Below are positions 20,261 to 31,387 of a DNA stretch of 64,000 bases, piece by piece. Every line of letters begins with the position of its first letter. The first letter of the stretch is position 1. Source of the DNA: Propionibacteriaceae bacterium (GTDB taxonomy: Bacteria; Actinomycetota; Actinomycetes; Propionibacteriales; Propionibacteriaceae). The stretch lies in contig WRIJ01000010.1 of NCBI GenBank assembly GCA_009782785.1, positions 18,498 through 82,497 of the forward strand, in the 5' to 3' direction. Made by a program: the position numbers and the translations under genes. The notes under the pieces were generated by a model. The model ran no database searches, had not been told where the DNA came from, and saw only the letters and a list, made by a program, of their open reading frames with translations.

Positions 20261-22543
20261 TCACTCCTGAATCTCGACATTCGGTTTGGGGTGCGGTAAT
20301 AAGGATGTTAACGACACACGAGACAGAAGCCGTTGCTTGGTGGGGAAACCCTGTGCCAGTGCTTCAGTGTTCGTGTCCACAGTTGCCCAGAATTCGGCTG
20401 CTTCCTGTGGAGTTGGGGGATTCGGGGCAAACGTACCACGATCGGCGAGAACAGCTAAGCGGTCAAGTCCTTTGATCCCATGGTTTCTTCTCAATGCAGT
20501 ACTGATCTGCACGCGTGTGGCTGTTGGGGGAACAACAAAACCATAATCAGCTGCATGATCCATCATTTCCTGCCAGCCTTGAGCTACCGACACACTCAGG
20601 TCCGGGGTTGTCCGTCGCCTCTTGGTACGGGCGGTCTTGACTAAGATAATGGCCGCAATAGGAGCAATCAAGATAGCTAGTGGGATGGTGACCATGGCTA
20701 CGATCCTCAAGATCCCGGCCCAGTTGATCCCTTTTTTCTTGTCATCTTCGTCGTCGCGAGGGTCAAGGGCAGTACGAGAAGGCTCCATGTCATTGGTGTC
20801 AGCAGGAGGCGGTGGTTGCAGAACCTGTGGTTTTGGCTTTGCTCGAGCACGTTGCTCTTGCTCCATAGGTTCATCATCTTTATCTGGAGTGGGGAAGAAC
20901 GGATACCATCCCACACCTTCAAAGGGCACCTCAACCCATGCGTGAGCATCCGACCCAGTGACCGTCCACGTTGATCCGTCCAATTGCGATTCATCATCGG
21001 CAATGAAACCCATGACAACCCGAGCAGGAATTCCAGCTTCGGTGAGCATGAGGGCTGCTGCAACCGCGTACTGCTCATCATCACCAATCATTCGCTCTGG
21101 TCGATCGAGCAGTTGTGCAATTCGATAAGAAGAATGCCCTGGATTAGAGGGTTCTTCTGTGTCAAGACCGTGGGAAAAGTATCCTGTGCTCTGGAAAGTG
21201 GAGGTGATAGCTTCAACTCTGGTCAGCACAGACTTTTCCGTACCCGCCCATTGAGTGGCCAGGGAACCCACCTTGTCAGGAACCCAGGCGGGCTTGGGCA
21301 TGGTCTGGGGAATCACCGGTGTTTCAACAGTTGGCTTAGCATCACTGACCGTAGACGTGATCGTATAGCTCACTCCCGACCCTAATGCGGCGGTATTAAT
21401 GAGTGCATCAGCCTTCGGGTTGTAATAGAGCTCTTCACTGAGATTGGTTGCTCGCTTCCCAGTGAATTCTAAAGAATCCATCGTGGCAACGCTGGGAACC
21501 CAAACACCTGTGTAATTATCGACTGTGATGGTGATGTCAACCTGCTTGCCTATCGCAGAGGAATTCTTTCCCCCTAGGCTTGGCCCGACACGATCATAAC
21601 GCGAGGCACCAGATGCTTCACCCACGTTGTACACCATTCCATCATAGGAATCCATCACAGCCAGTCGTAGGTAGTAGTCCTTCTCCCAACCTTCCACCAC
21701 AAAGAGAGTATCCTCTGCGCGCTCATCGACGAGGTATCTGAAAGACACAAGAGGACTTGATAGTGAATGAGTATCCAACGGAGGTGGAACATACTTTCTC
21801 AACACCTGGCGTTCGAAGTTCATTGGCAACATAAAAGAGACGAGCCCAACCACGACAGCAGCGACAAGGAATTGAAAACCTGCTTTGGCTACTCGCGATC
21901 TCTTCATCGCCGCAGCTGACGTTTGAGACACGACAGTTGCTGTGGCGGATACGCGCCATGTTATCCACCCCAGGGTCACACCAGCAATAACCGAACCAAT
22001 GACAACAGGATAGAAGGATTGGGATGTACCCAAAGCGATGGTGCCAATCATCAGGATAGATACAGGTAGCAGTACGAGCGCAGGGCGACGTGTTCTCCAC
22101 ATGGTGGTTCCCAAAACAACTGCTCCCACTAACGAAATCATGAAGGGGACAAGAGTCATTCCAGTGAAATTTCCTAAAGGTATTGACACAGTGATGAACT
22201 GCTTCCATACCCCTACAGAACCGAAGGTGAGAACACGCAAAGTTTCTACATTGGGGATGATTCCCCCATAAGGCCTGTTCTTCCATAGGGCAGCCACACT
22301 TCCTAAGAGGAAGTACGCACCTATTGTGGCACCACCGACAATGATCGTGGGCCAACGTTTCCAAGCTCCCAACCACGCAATCATCAGTCCGGCAATGAGG
22401 CCCACAACTGCTGGGCGAATGAATTGCGATCCACCAAAGACAGGCCAGAACCCCATCATGGCTGCAGCCATCACCACGACAATTACCGCGATATCTATCA
22501 ATACCGAAGCTGATAAGGCCCGGGGTTTGGTTTCCATCCTCAC
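20261..22543 (-). CDS. Membrane transglutaminase-like protein (DUF3488/TgpA-like)
   Basis: Multiple N-terminal TMs; transglutaminase core RPERMIGDDEQYAVAAALMLTEAGIPARVVMGF..DAHAWVEV. Confidence 0.9.
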   Translation of the reverse strand: MRMETKPRALSASVLIDIAVIVVVMAAAMMGFWPVFGGSQFIRPAVVGLIAGLMIAWLGAWKRWPTIIVGGATIGAYFLLGSVAALWKNRPYGGIIPNVETLRVLTFGSVGVWKQFITVSIPLGNFTGMTLVPFMISLVGAVVLGTTMWRTRRPALVLLPVSILMIGTIALGTSQSFYPVVIGSVIAGVTLGWITWRVSATATVVSQTSAAAMKRSRVAKAGFQFLVAAVVVGLVSFMLPMNFERQVLRKYVPPPLDTHSLSSPLVSFRYLVDERAEDTLFVVEGWEKDYYLRLAVMDSYDGMVYNVGEASGASRYDRVGPSLGGKNSSAIGKQVDITITVDNYTGVWVPSVATMDSLEFTGKRATNLSEELYYNPKADALINTAALGSGVSYTITSTVSDAKPTVETPVIPQTMPKPAWVPDKVGSLATQWAGTEKSVLTRVEAITSTFQSTGYFSHGLDTEEPSNPGHSSYRIAQLLDRPERMIGDDEQYAVAAALMLTEAGIPARVVMGFIADDESQLDGSTWTVTGSDAHAWVEVPFEGVGWYPFFPTPDKDDEPMEQEQRARAKPKPQVLQPPPPADTNDMEPSRTALDPRDDEDDKKKGINWAGILRIVAMVTIPLAILIAPIAAIILVKTARTKRRRTTPDLSVSVAQGWQEMMDHAADYGFVVPPTATRVQISTALRRNHGIKGLDRLAVLADRGTFAPNPPTPQEAAEFWATVDTNTEALAQGFPTKQRLLSRVSLTSLLPHPKPNVEIQE

Positions 22544-24030
22544 ACCTCCAATGATCGTAGGGCTCGGGGTAGATCTTCAAGATTGCCGAGAGTGAACACC
22601 GGGGAGTTCCCGATCATGCTATAGGAAAGCTTGGCACCTGTGTCGCATCGAAGCACGACGCACAAAACATCAACGCTGAATCGAGATATCGCTGCATGAA
22701 GTCGCGTTGAGTTCACACTAGTGCCCACAGCAATCACAGCAATAGACGCATCTGGTGCTGCTGTGGAAGCATCGAGTGCAATAGTTTCTATTCGCTTGTC
22801 ACGTGGGTGAGGGTACTCCAGTCGAGAGAAGTCATCGAGCATTCTGGTCGACGTCTGAACGCAAAGGCGTTGATGGGGAACCTGAATCGTGAGGTCTTTC
22901 TCTTCACGGATAGATTGGTCTGCGAGGGAGGCACATGCGGACACTGCTAGTTCGAAATCAGCGGCTACCCCATAATCCCCTGCTGACATGGACAGGCAGA
23001 GAACCATGTGTGACCTTCTGGTCTCCTCAAATTGCCGAACCAAGAGTTTGCCAGTTCGAGCAGTGGACTTCCAGTGCACATGCCTGAGATCATCGCCTAC
23101 CACGTAGTCTCTCAATGCGTGGAAAGCAATGTCCGAGGAGGAAAGAGTGTCTGTCGGGCGCCCTTCCAGATCTTTGATGAACCCTGCTGAGGAGTCAGCT
23201 AAAGAGATAGTACGCGGATGAATGAACATTTCAACGCACTGCGTCCATACCACATCTCGACGCAAGAGCCCGAGCCCGTCTCCGCGAGATGAGCGTACTG
23301 GCCCAACCGGGACTACTGCGCGCTGTGAGGTGTCCACCTGGAAAGACTCATCGAAGGTGGCACCTCCTACCAAACGCGGCACTTGAAAGGAGCTCATGGC
23401 CTTGCCCACTGGCATGAGGAAGGTGGAAGCCATCACTGAGCGAGCTGAGGTGTTCGCTACACTCACCCCACCGAAAGCATCAGATCCTGCTTGCACGCGT
23501 AGCTTCGTCAGATCGAGCGACACTTGATAGGTGGAACGCCCGATGATGAAAAGGAGGGCAACAAGGAGCAAGACGAGGAGAATGATAGCAATGAATAGAA
23601 GCTCTGCCCATCCAAAGATCAAGCCAACACCAGTGCAAGCACCAGCGATCATGAGAGTCAACCACCCCGGGATCTGCACGAAAGATAATGCAGATTTGAT
23701 CCGATTCACCAACGATTGCCCTACAGTGAGCGCTGGATTCAAGAAATTCCGCAAGTGCGCGGCCCCTTGACGCACTGTGGCCCATAGAGGTCCAAGGGTA
23801 CGAACCAATCTGGCGCTCCAGGTTTCCTTGGGAGCGGAAAGAAACACAGGGCTGTGGGTCTTGGGCGGTTTCGGCACCTTAGCCGGTTTGGGTGCCTTCG
23901 GAGCCCTGGGCATCATGGGAGTTCCATATCCGGGAACACCCATGGGTGGTTGGCCCGGCGTAGGCTCCCCTTGGCTGACAATCAACCCGGGTTCCACATT
24001 TGCCTGAGCAACCGTTGGAGACGAACTCAT
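22540..24030 (-). CDS. DUF58-domain protein
   Basis: DYVVGDDLRHVHWKSTARTGKLLVRQFEE signature; TM segment; upstream of the transglutaminase gene. Confidence 0.9.
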   Translation of the reverse strand: MSSSPTVAQANVEPGLIVSQGEPTPGQPPMGVPGYGTPMMPRAPKAPKPAKVPKPPKTHSPVFLSAPKETWSARLVRTLGPLWATVRQGAAHLRNFLNPALTVGQSLVNRIKSALSFVQIPGWLTLMIAGACTGVGLIFGWAELLFIAIILLVLLLVALLFIIGRSTYQVSLDLTKLRVQAGSDAFGGVSVANTSARSVMASTFLMPVGKAMSSFQVPRLVGGATFDESFQVDTSQRAVVPVGPVRSSRGDGLGLLRRDVVWTQCVEMFIHPRTISLADSSAGFIKDLEGRPTDTLSSSDIAFHALRDYVVGDDLRHVHWKSTARTGKLLVRQFEETRRSHMVLCLSMSAGDYGVAADFELAVSACASLADQSIREEKDLTIQVPHQRLCVQTSTRMLDDFSRLEYPHPRDKRIETIALDASTAAPDASIAVIAVGTSVNSTRLHAAISRFSVDVLCVVLRCDTGAKLSYSMIGNSPVFTLGNLEDLPRALRSLEV

Positions 24031-24999
24031 TTAGAGATTCCCCATTGCTGGTACGGGGACTTCGCCAAGGACCCTACTAATAACCTGCTGAGGAGTCATT
24101 CCTGAGAATTCTGCTTCTGGGTCGAGGACCAGGCGGTGAGCCCACACCGGTTCTGCAAGTTCCTTAATATCATCTGGGGTGACATATTCTCGGCCCTGAG
24201 TGGCAGCCCAGACTTTGGCCGTACGAGTCATTGACAAGGCCCCACGTACTGAGACACCGATACGAGTCTGGTTCGTGGCTCTGGTCTCTTCAGAGATCCA
24301 AGAAATGTAGTCCAAGATAGCATCTGGCACATGGACGGTGGTTGCTAGGTCGGCCATTTGGCAGACAGCATCCGTGGTGATGATGGGCTGAATATTCGCA
24401 GCACGATTTTTCACTGCTGCCCCTGAGAGAATCTCAACCGTACTGGCACGATCGGGGTAACCGATTGAAGTTTTCATCAAGAAGCGATCAAGTTGTGCCT
24501 CTGGCAGCCGATAGGTGCCAGCTTGTTCGATAGGATTTTGGGTAGCAAGCACCATGAAGGGGCGACCTACCGGGCGAGTCACACCATCAACAGTTACTTG
24601 CCCCTCTTCCATGACTTCCAACAGGGCTGACTGTGTTTTGGGCGATGCTCTATTGATCTCATCGGCGAGAAGGATGTTGGTGAAGATAGGGCCCGGTTTG
24701 AACTCAAAATCTCCTTTGCGCTGATCGAAGACTGTCACACCAGTGACATCAGTGGGCAAAAGGTCTGGAGTGAACTGTATTCTGTTATCGGCTCCATCTA
24801 CTGAGGCTGCCAGCGCCCGAGCGAGGGAGGTCTTTCCTGTACCAGGTGCATCCTCTAAAAGGATATGTCCTTCGGCGAGCATGGAGGTCACTGCAAGGCG
24901 AACCACATAGTCTTTTCCCAACAGTGCTTGGCCCACACTAGAGACGATTTGGCCAAAAGCATTGGAGAACCATTGAGCGTCTTCGCGGGTCATGGTCAT
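24031..24999 (-). CDS. MoxR-family AAA ATPase
   Basis: LLEDAPGTGKTSLARALA, NILLADEINRASPKTQSALLEVMEEGQVTVDG, ATQNPIEQAGTYRLPEAQLDRFL. Confidence 0.95.
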   Translation of the reverse strand: MTMTREDAQWFSNAFGQIVSSVGQALLGKDYVVRLAVTSMLAEGHILLEDAPGTGKTSLARALAASVDGADNRIQFTPDLLPTDVTGVTVFDQRKGDFEFKPGPIFTNILLADEINRASPKTQSALLEVMEEGQVTVDGVTRPVGRPFMVLATQNPIEQAGTYRLPEAQLDRFLMKTSIGYPDRASTVEILSGAAVKNRAANIQPIITTDAVCQMADLATTVHVPDAILDYISWISEETRATNQTRIGVSVRGALSMTRTAKVWAATQGREYVTPDDIKELAEPVWAHRLVLDPEAEFSGMTPQQVISRVLGEVPVPAMGNL

Positions 25000-25053
25000 A
25001 GGTCTGTTCCTTTCATGAGACTCCGTCACTGCGCCCAGGGAGCGCAGGGATCG

Positions 25054-28000
25054 TTATCTTTTTGTGCATTGAGGGCCGCCTTCGACCTGGAAGCTAATAT
25101 TATTCTGGTTAACGTTCACCTGCCATCCCCCCACATTAGGGTCTCGACCTGATCCCTCATAGGTCTGGCATGTCTGCGTGCCCTGTATCATGATACAACC
25201 AGTCGTATTCACTGTCCAGAGAAGCTTGGAATTGGGTGGGAGATTGGTCCACGAAATATCAACCACTCGAGGAGCAGTCACCGCAAAGGAACAACTGCAC
25301 CCTCCGGCAGCCACCGCAGAGGACCAATTACTGGCACGACCCTCTGAATCGATGGCTCTCGCTTGAATCGTGTGGCTTTGAGTGCAGTCCGTACCAAATT
25401 TCTGGTTTCCCGAGGATGTCTTCTGTGTGGCAGCTCCACCGTCAATTCTCACTTCAAGATAGTTGATTGTTCGACCGTTTTGGCTCGCACTAGGATTAGG
25501 CCAATTCAAGGTGATCCCTTGCAGGGAGTTGACAGCGGTGACAGCAGGGACCTTAGGGTTGCCAAAGGGTCGACACACAGCTCCAGTAGATACCTTTTCG
25601 CTATCTTGAGAATTTCCTTGGACAGTTGTCCTGGCCCAGACATCAATGGTGTAAGCCTCCGGCGAATTAGGCAGGGTTGCTGTGCCAGAAGTGTTTGACC
25701 CAAAATCCCCAGTGTAGGTCTTGTTTTCACTAGGACGTGTTGCAGACCACATGTATTTCAACTCTGAGGTTTTTGCACCATTGAGGGATGCTGGTGAGAA
25801 GGTGAGTCGGCATCCGCCATCCTGATCTGCCGAGGTGAGATTCGACACCGGCCCTGGTTTCACTACTGACCGGAATTCTGGGGAAGCTGGGGAGAATGCA
25901 CCCTGGCCCGCTTTATTCGTCGCTGCAACACTAAAGGTGTACCCTGTTTCTGAGGTGGGCAAGGTAGTTGACTGGCAGGTTGTCGCTCCTTGGGGTGTCA
26001 CTGTATAGGTGGCACCCGAGGAACTTCTCACCGTGTAATGTGCAATGCTATCCCCATTGTCGTTAGGTTGATTCCAACACACTTTCACTTGACCTTCACT
26101 ACCAACCGGGTCAAGTCTGAACACTTCTGGTTGGGCTGGAGGGTCAGGCGCAGCCGCAGGAGCCATCGACTGGGACCAGGGAGACCAATGTTCAATGACA
26201 TCACATACTCCCTCAGCGCGGTTACGAGCGCAGACAATCACCTGGTATGCCGTACCATTCGTCAGGCCCTCCCACTGATAGGAAGTACCCGTGGCTCCCT
26301 GCACTCTGGAAACCCCCGACGTTGGTGTTGGAGAGATTTCCAAATCATAGGAAGTCACTGGTGACGCTTTATTCGGCACACCCTTAGGAGTCCAACTCAC
26401 GGTCAAAGATCGGTCACCAAAAGCCAAGGTTGGGGCATCAAGGCGATTGGGGAAAGTATCAGGCCGTGCCTGATCTGAAATCATGGAGTGGTCGGAGTCG
26501 CCCACCTCATTAGTTGCTGTCACAGTAAATGTATAGGTGGTGTTATTCGTTAACCCTGTCAGGGTACAGGTTGTTGTCTGACACAGTTTGGGATAACCCG
26601 CAGCACCAGGTGACGAGTGAACGGTGTAATGGGTGATGCGTGAACCTCTGTTATCGGGGGGTTGCCAGCTTAGCTCCACGTGGGAATCCCCCACCTTGTC
26701 AATATGTAAACCAGCTGGTGGGGCTGGGCGGCCGCGTACTGTCAGATAAACCCGCCCTGTAGCCTGACGCTTGGGATCTCCGGTTGCATCTTCAATGACG
26801 TACGCAACAACCATCGAACCGAAGAAGTTAGATGGAGGAGTGATGGAGACACCCTGTCCGCCATCGCAACCTGCCTCCACTCTTCCCCCCGACTTAGTTT
26901 CAACACGTGCACTGACGACCTTCAAGGGTGTATCAGGGAAGGGATTCACATCATTCGCAGTGACAGGGACACATACTGTTTGACCTTCGTTAGCATTAGG
27001 AATCACATCATCAACAGCTTGTGGGAGTGGCCTCTTGGTCGCCACAACCTTAATAGTCACTTTGGATTCCACCTCAATGGCATCAACCTTCACTGAGACT
27101 CGCATCACTGTCTCACTGCCAGCAGGCACATTTGCTTCTGCACTGGCGGAGAGCACCGTGCCTGACAGTGACACATCTACCCCAGAGATGGAAGGTTGCT
27201 CAATAATGGAATAAGCCAACTCTCCTGGGTCATCAACGTTGGAAACCATGAGAGCAAGATCCAAGGTTGCAGATTCTTTAACCTCCACTTCCAGCAGAGT
27301 GTCTCTCATGGCAGGCCTATTAGCCGATTCGTCTACTACTTTGACCGGTATTGTCACTACAGCAGAAAGTCCACTGTCATCTTCTAATGTGGAACCGTCA
27401 CTCACCTCGGTAAAGATCGCCGCACGGCCGTTGTAGTTTTCCGGGGCAATGAAAGAAAGCTGGGTCTGACTCGGAGCTGTGGCGGTGCCATTCCATGCGC
27501 TGACCCCGTCAGCGACAAATACGCGCGGTTGGCGACCTGGACGTACCAAGACATAATCTGCTAGAGAAAAGGTGACAGTTTGCCCAGCTAGAACTTCTAA
27601 TTCCTGAGCTGAAAAATCGAACTGTGGGGGAATCTGGCTCCGCCCAGGAACTGTAATAAAACCATGTCCAACCATTTTGTCCGTGTCAGTGACAGAGTAA
27701 TCAAAAATCTGAAGCTCGTTGGTGATGGGAACAGTCACCATATTATTACTGACGACCACGCGTGGGTCATCGACTCGGACAGTCGCCCGAGTAATATCCC
27801 CATCGAGGTCATAGTCATTGGCCAAGACATCAACAATTGCTGAGGAATTACTCAAGGCTTCCTGCAACGACACGAAATCATCGACAACAACGGGTTTCTT
27901 AGGAAGAATATCGATATCAACTGTGAGGATAATCACCCCCGTCGACTCATTGTAAAACTCATCGGTGATCCGGTACGTGCCCCAATAGGATCCAGGCTCC

Positions 28001-31000
28001 TGAGGTGCCGTGATGACGACATTCTGGCCTTCAGTTGTTCCGGTGAAAAACTCTGACTCAACAGAGTTCTGTGTGAGATAGCAACACAGGTCACCGTCAG
28101 GATCAAAATCATTAAGGGTCACTGGAACAGTCACCCTTCCACCAGGAAGAGACTCTGCGTAGTCGGTCACAGCAATCGGTGGCATATTCATTTCCGCCGC
28201 TGGTGCGATCCCGATGCGCACGCGTCCAATCGCTTCAGCTCCTAGACGGTCGCGAACAAGGTACGTGAACTCATCGCCACCAGTGGTGTTGTCCCCTGGG
28301 AAATAACCAAAAGAGTCAGCACTCATCGAAGTGATGATCCCATAACTCGGTGGTGAAGCTAACCCTACTAAGGACACTTGATCACCATCAGGGTCTATCC
28401 CCTCCAAAGGAATATTGATGCTAATAGGGCTGCCCACTTTGGTTCTCACCTCAACATCGCGTGGTTTAGGCGGTTGATTGGTGTTCCCATCATCGGTTGG
28501 GGTGACATGGATAGTGAGGCGTCCAGTGTCTGGTTCAGCTGTTCCCTTGACTACTTCGACCTGATAGAGGACAGTGTAGGTGCCTGGATTGCGGGCATGG
28601 ATTCGTACTGTATTTCCCATGGTAAAGACAAGGGCTTCCTTATCGGGATCAGGGGTCTCAAAAAGGTCAGGAAGAAGCCTCAAAGCTATACCATTTGGTT
28701 GAGTATCATTAGCAAGCACGTTCACAGTAGCGATGTCGCCTGCTCGTACTGTCACCGTGTCATCAACAGCCGTGGGAGGAAGAATTTTATCCAAAGCTGG
28801 AAGCGGCACGATCGTGATCTTGCTCGATGCTTCCTTTTTCCCATTAGACACAGTGTAAGAAATCGTGATTGGGGAAGCGGCTTCCTCCTCAGCACGAATC
28901 TGTTTCTGAGTGATCTTCACCACTTCACAGTCAATGACGGACACGCTGACAGGAAGATTCTCATCTGCGTCCACTTTGGTGATCACTAATGGATGACCCA
29001 AGGGGTTGATATCATTGTCAAGTGGAAACACATAGGCATCCTGACCAGGGGTAAGTAGGACAGTGTCAGGAACTGCAATAGGTGCCTCATCACCGGTTGC
29101 TACAGAGTTCACAAGGATGCGAATCCAGGATTCGGTGTTAGCCGATAAACCATTGGTCACTGTGTAGGTGAGATAGTAAGACCCGGGTTCAGAACATGTC
29201 GCTGTGATCAGACCTTCGCTGAGCTCCTTGACCAGCACGCATTTCGTGGAGTCAGTCTCCATTTCGACTCCAGTGAGCCGCAAAGTAGAACCATTGGGAT
29301 CCGTATCGTTGTCTAGTGGATGAATTTCTATGGGTATCCCCACTGTGCCAGACACGAGATCCGGAACGGGAACCGGTGGTCGATGGCCAGCTGGAAGAAC
29401 AGTGACCGTGATGTCTTCAGTGGTGGATTTGGAACCATCAGAAACCGTGATGCTCACCGTTTTCACACCAGTAGTTTTCCCACCATCTTGGAAAGTGAGA
29501 GTCCCATCTTGGGTGATAGTCACCAGATCCTCTTTGGGGCTTTCGGCATCAACAAGGAAGATCGTATCGCCATCCGGGTCACGCCAATTAGTAAGGACAT
29601 TATGTGTGACCGATTTCCCAGCAGAGACAGTGAGTGCGGTTTTACGTACGGAAACAGGCGCACTATTTTCATTATCCTTGCTGATGCGGACTTTCACCGT
29701 GGCCTTATCCTGGCCACCACGGCCATCGTAGACAGCATAGGGAAAACTTATGACACCTGAAGCCGATTCCGGGACGCTAAGTTGGATAACAGATTCAGAA
29801 TAAACCAGGTTTGCTTCGTATCCTGCTGGCAAGCCACCAAGAATTTTGACAGTCAGAAGATCCCCATCCTCATCAATATCATTTTCAACAACTGGAAGAA
29901 GGACGCTGTGACCAGGGCGTGCACCGAATTCATCATCATAGGCAACCGGCGGGTGGTTAATCCCGCTTCGATCAATCTTTTCATTTCGATCAATCTCTTC
30001 AGATGATTCTTCCTCATCGTCACCTTGATCATTTTCAAGAGCCTTATCCCAATTGTCGACTTTTTGAATGTCTCCGGAAACCAGCCATATTCCACCGGAT
30101 TCAACATCATTGAGCACAATGTTTCCCCAGTTAACCCGGAATCGCAGCTTCACACTAGCGTCAAGGTCAGGAATAGTGACAAAGGAATCATTGTCTTCCC
30201 CCAGACAGTCTCGAATAAACTCGCCAGAACCGGACCATACGCCATAGGTGCACCCACCCACATGAACTGGCTGCGCAGGTGCCCCACTGGCTTCATGGAT
30301 CGTTGCCTTACCACCACTAAGCGGTTGAATGACCAGAGCTGATGAAGTGGCATACGCCACATTCGTACCACCCTCACTGACCGCTTGGAGGACAATGGGC
30401 CCGGTTTCTTCATCTACTTCCAGCGCCGTTACCATTTTCGATGAGCCCAGGTGAATCATGTTGTTGTCATGGTTCACTACAACAGGGGTTCTGCCCACAA
30501 TCGTCATGGAATAGTGGGCATCAGGCAACAACCCCGAGAACGACGTCTTATCGACTGTATGCCTTTGGTCTTCTGATGTCGCCAACCCGCGTACGGTTTT
30601 CATAGATCGAGTGCCTGGATCAATCACATAGGCCACACCATCAGTGCCCACTATGGCCACTGCATTGGATGATAGCCCATCAACAGCTGGAGGATATGCT
30701 TCACTATCTGGGCTGAACCCAGGAACCGCTGACTCCGGCATCATCCAGAAGTTGCCTTGATCTGGAAGTAGAATTCCCACCATGGAATTGCCTTGGCTGA
30801 CTTGCGCTGAGGCACCAAGGTTTTGTGGAACTCCCATAGCTAAAGTCGATGGATTGACCTGGACGAGCTCACCAGCCACAGTTCCTTCAACAAACACAGA
30901 ACCCTGGTCTTGTTGCACATCGAAGGCTGCCACATCCATGACGTGAGACACTCCATCGATTTGACCAGCATCGTAATTGAAACGCCCGATGTGTTGCATA

Positions 31001-31152
31001 GCTCCGTTGGTGACCCATACCCCGGAATCATTCATATCCACCTGCGCAACAGGCATTCCCTCACTAGCAACTGCTAAGCCCACGAATCCACAGGCAAGGC
31101 TCACGACAACCCCCACAGAGACAATCGATCTCCTGTTGATTTTGGGTTTCAC
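25054..31152 (-). CDS. Giant exported Ig-like/cadherin-like and fibronectin type III repeat protein
   Basis: N-terminal signal/anchor; about ten Ig-like units with D-x-D-x-D-G motifs (PPVAYDDEFGARPGHSVLLPVVENDIDEDGD); FN3 units near the C-terminus (PPAGLHIDKVGDSHVELSWQPPDNRGSRITHYTVHSS). GTG start. Confidence 0.92.
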   Translation of the reverse strand: MKPKINRRSIVSVGVVVSLACGFVGLAVASEGMPVAQVDMNDSGVWVTNGAMQHIGRFNYDAGQIDGVSHVMDVAAFDVQQDQGSVFVEGTVAGELVQVNPSTLAMGVPQNLGASAQVSQGNSMVGILLPDQGNFWMMPESAVPGFSPDSEAYPPAVDGLSSNAVAIVGTDGVAYVIDPGTRSMKTVRGLATSEDQRHTVDKTSFSGLLPDAHYSMTIVGRTPVVVNHDNNMIHLGSSKMVTALEVDEETGPIVLQAVSEGGTNVAYATSSALVIQPLSGGKATIHEASGAPAQPVHVGGCTYGVWSGSGEFIRDCLGEDNDSFVTIPDLDASVKLRFRVNWGNIVLNDVESGGIWLVSGDIQKVDNWDKALENDQGDDEEESSEEIDRNEKIDRSGINHPPVAYDDEFGARPGHSVLLPVVENDIDEDGDLLTVKILGGLPAGYEANLVYSESVIQLSVPESASGVISFPYAVYDGRGGQDKATVKVRISKDNENSAPVSVRKTALTVSAGKSVTHNVLTNWRDPDGDTIFLVDAESPKEDLVTITQDGTLTFQDGGKTTGVKTVSITVSDGSKSTTEDITVTVLPAGHRPPVPVPDLVSGTVGIPIEIHPLDNDTDPNGSTLRLTGVEMETDSTKCVLVKELSEGLITATCSEPGSYYLTYTVTNGLSANTESWIRILVNSVATGDEAPIAVPDTVLLTPGQDAYVFPLDNDINPLGHPLVITKVDADENLPVSVSVIDCEVVKITQKQIRAEEEAASPITISYTVSNGKKEASSKITIVPLPALDKILPPTAVDDTVTVRAGDIATVNVLANDTQPNGIALRLLPDLFETPDPDKEALVFTMGNTVRIHARNPGTYTVLYQVEVVKGTAEPDTGRLTIHVTPTDDGNTNQPPKPRDVEVRTKVGSPISINIPLEGIDPDGDQVSLVGLASPPSYGIITSMSADSFGYFPGDNTTGGDEFTYLVRDRLGAEAIGRVRIGIAPAAEMNMPPIAVTDYAESLPGGRVTVPVTLNDFDPDGDLCCYLTQNSVESEFFTGTTEGQNVVITAPQEPGSYWGTYRITDEFYNESTGVIILTVDIDILPKKPVVVDDFVSLQEALSNSSAIVDVLANDYDLDGDITRATVRVDDPRVVVSNNMVTVPITNELQIFDYSVTDTDKMVGHGFITVPGRSQIPPQFDFSAQELEVLAGQTVTFSLADYVLVRPGRQPRVFVADGVSAWNGTATAPSQTQLSFIAPENYNGRAAIFTEVSDGSTLEDDSGLSAVVTIPVKVVDESANRPAMRDTLLEVEVKESATLDLALMVSNVDDPGELAYSIIEQPSISGVDVSLSGTVLSASAEANVPAGSETVMRVSVKVDAIEVESKVTIKVVATKRPLPQAVDDVIPNANEGQTVCVPVTANDVNPFPDTPLKVVSARVETKSGGRVEAGCDGGQGVSITPPSNFFGSMVVAYVIEDATGDPKRQATGRVYLTVRGRPAPPAGLHIDKVGDSHVELSWQPPDNRGSRITHYTVHSSPGAAGYPKLCQTTTCTLTGLTNNTTYTFTVTATNEVGDSDHSMISDQARPDTFPNRLDAPTLAFGDRSLTVSWTPKGVPNKASPVTSYDLEISPTPTSGVSRVQGATGTSYQWEGLTNGTAYQVIVCARNRAEGVCDVIEHWSPWSQSMAPAAAPDPPAQPEVFRLDPVGSEGQVKVCWNQPNDNGDSIAHYTVRSSSGATYTVTPQGATTCQSTTLPTSETGYTFSVAATNKAGQGAFSPASPEFRSVVKPGPVSNLTSADQDGGCRLTFSPASLNGAKTSELKYMWSATRPSENKTYTGDFGSNTSGTATLPNSPEAYTIDVWARTTVQGNSQDSEKVSTGAVCRPFGNPKVPAVTAVNSLQGITLNWPNPSASQNGRTINYLEVRIDGGAATQKTSSGNQKFGTDCTQSHTIQARAIDSEGRASNWSSAVAAGGCSCSFAVTAPRVVDISWTNLPPNSKLLWTVNTTGCIMIQGTQTCQTYEGSGRDPNVGGWQVNVNQNNISFQVEGGPQCTKR

Positions 31153-31387
31153 CGCTGACCTCCCCGGCTTCTCATGTCCATGGAATAGCGTAAGTAAAAC
31201 ACCACTATCCCACTCCTATTCTTAGCTACTGCTCCTCATCGCTCTGATACGGCTCATGCAATCTCGCAGACGAATGACTTGCTCATCCTACCAAGGGTTG
31301 AACTGAGGTTTCTTTCTCGATTTCCAGGGAAACTACTCAGAGGCACCTATGGCTGACTTAATTTTTCTGAACAAGATCTTCAGCGTC

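Noticed and set aside
21723-22580. 285-aa minus ORF
   Set aside because: Alternative frame over the transglutaminase N-terminal region; Cys/His/Arg-rich frame-shift composition.
28378-28989. 203-aa + ORF
   Set aside because: Antisense to the giant Ig/FN3 gene; no homology-like motifs.
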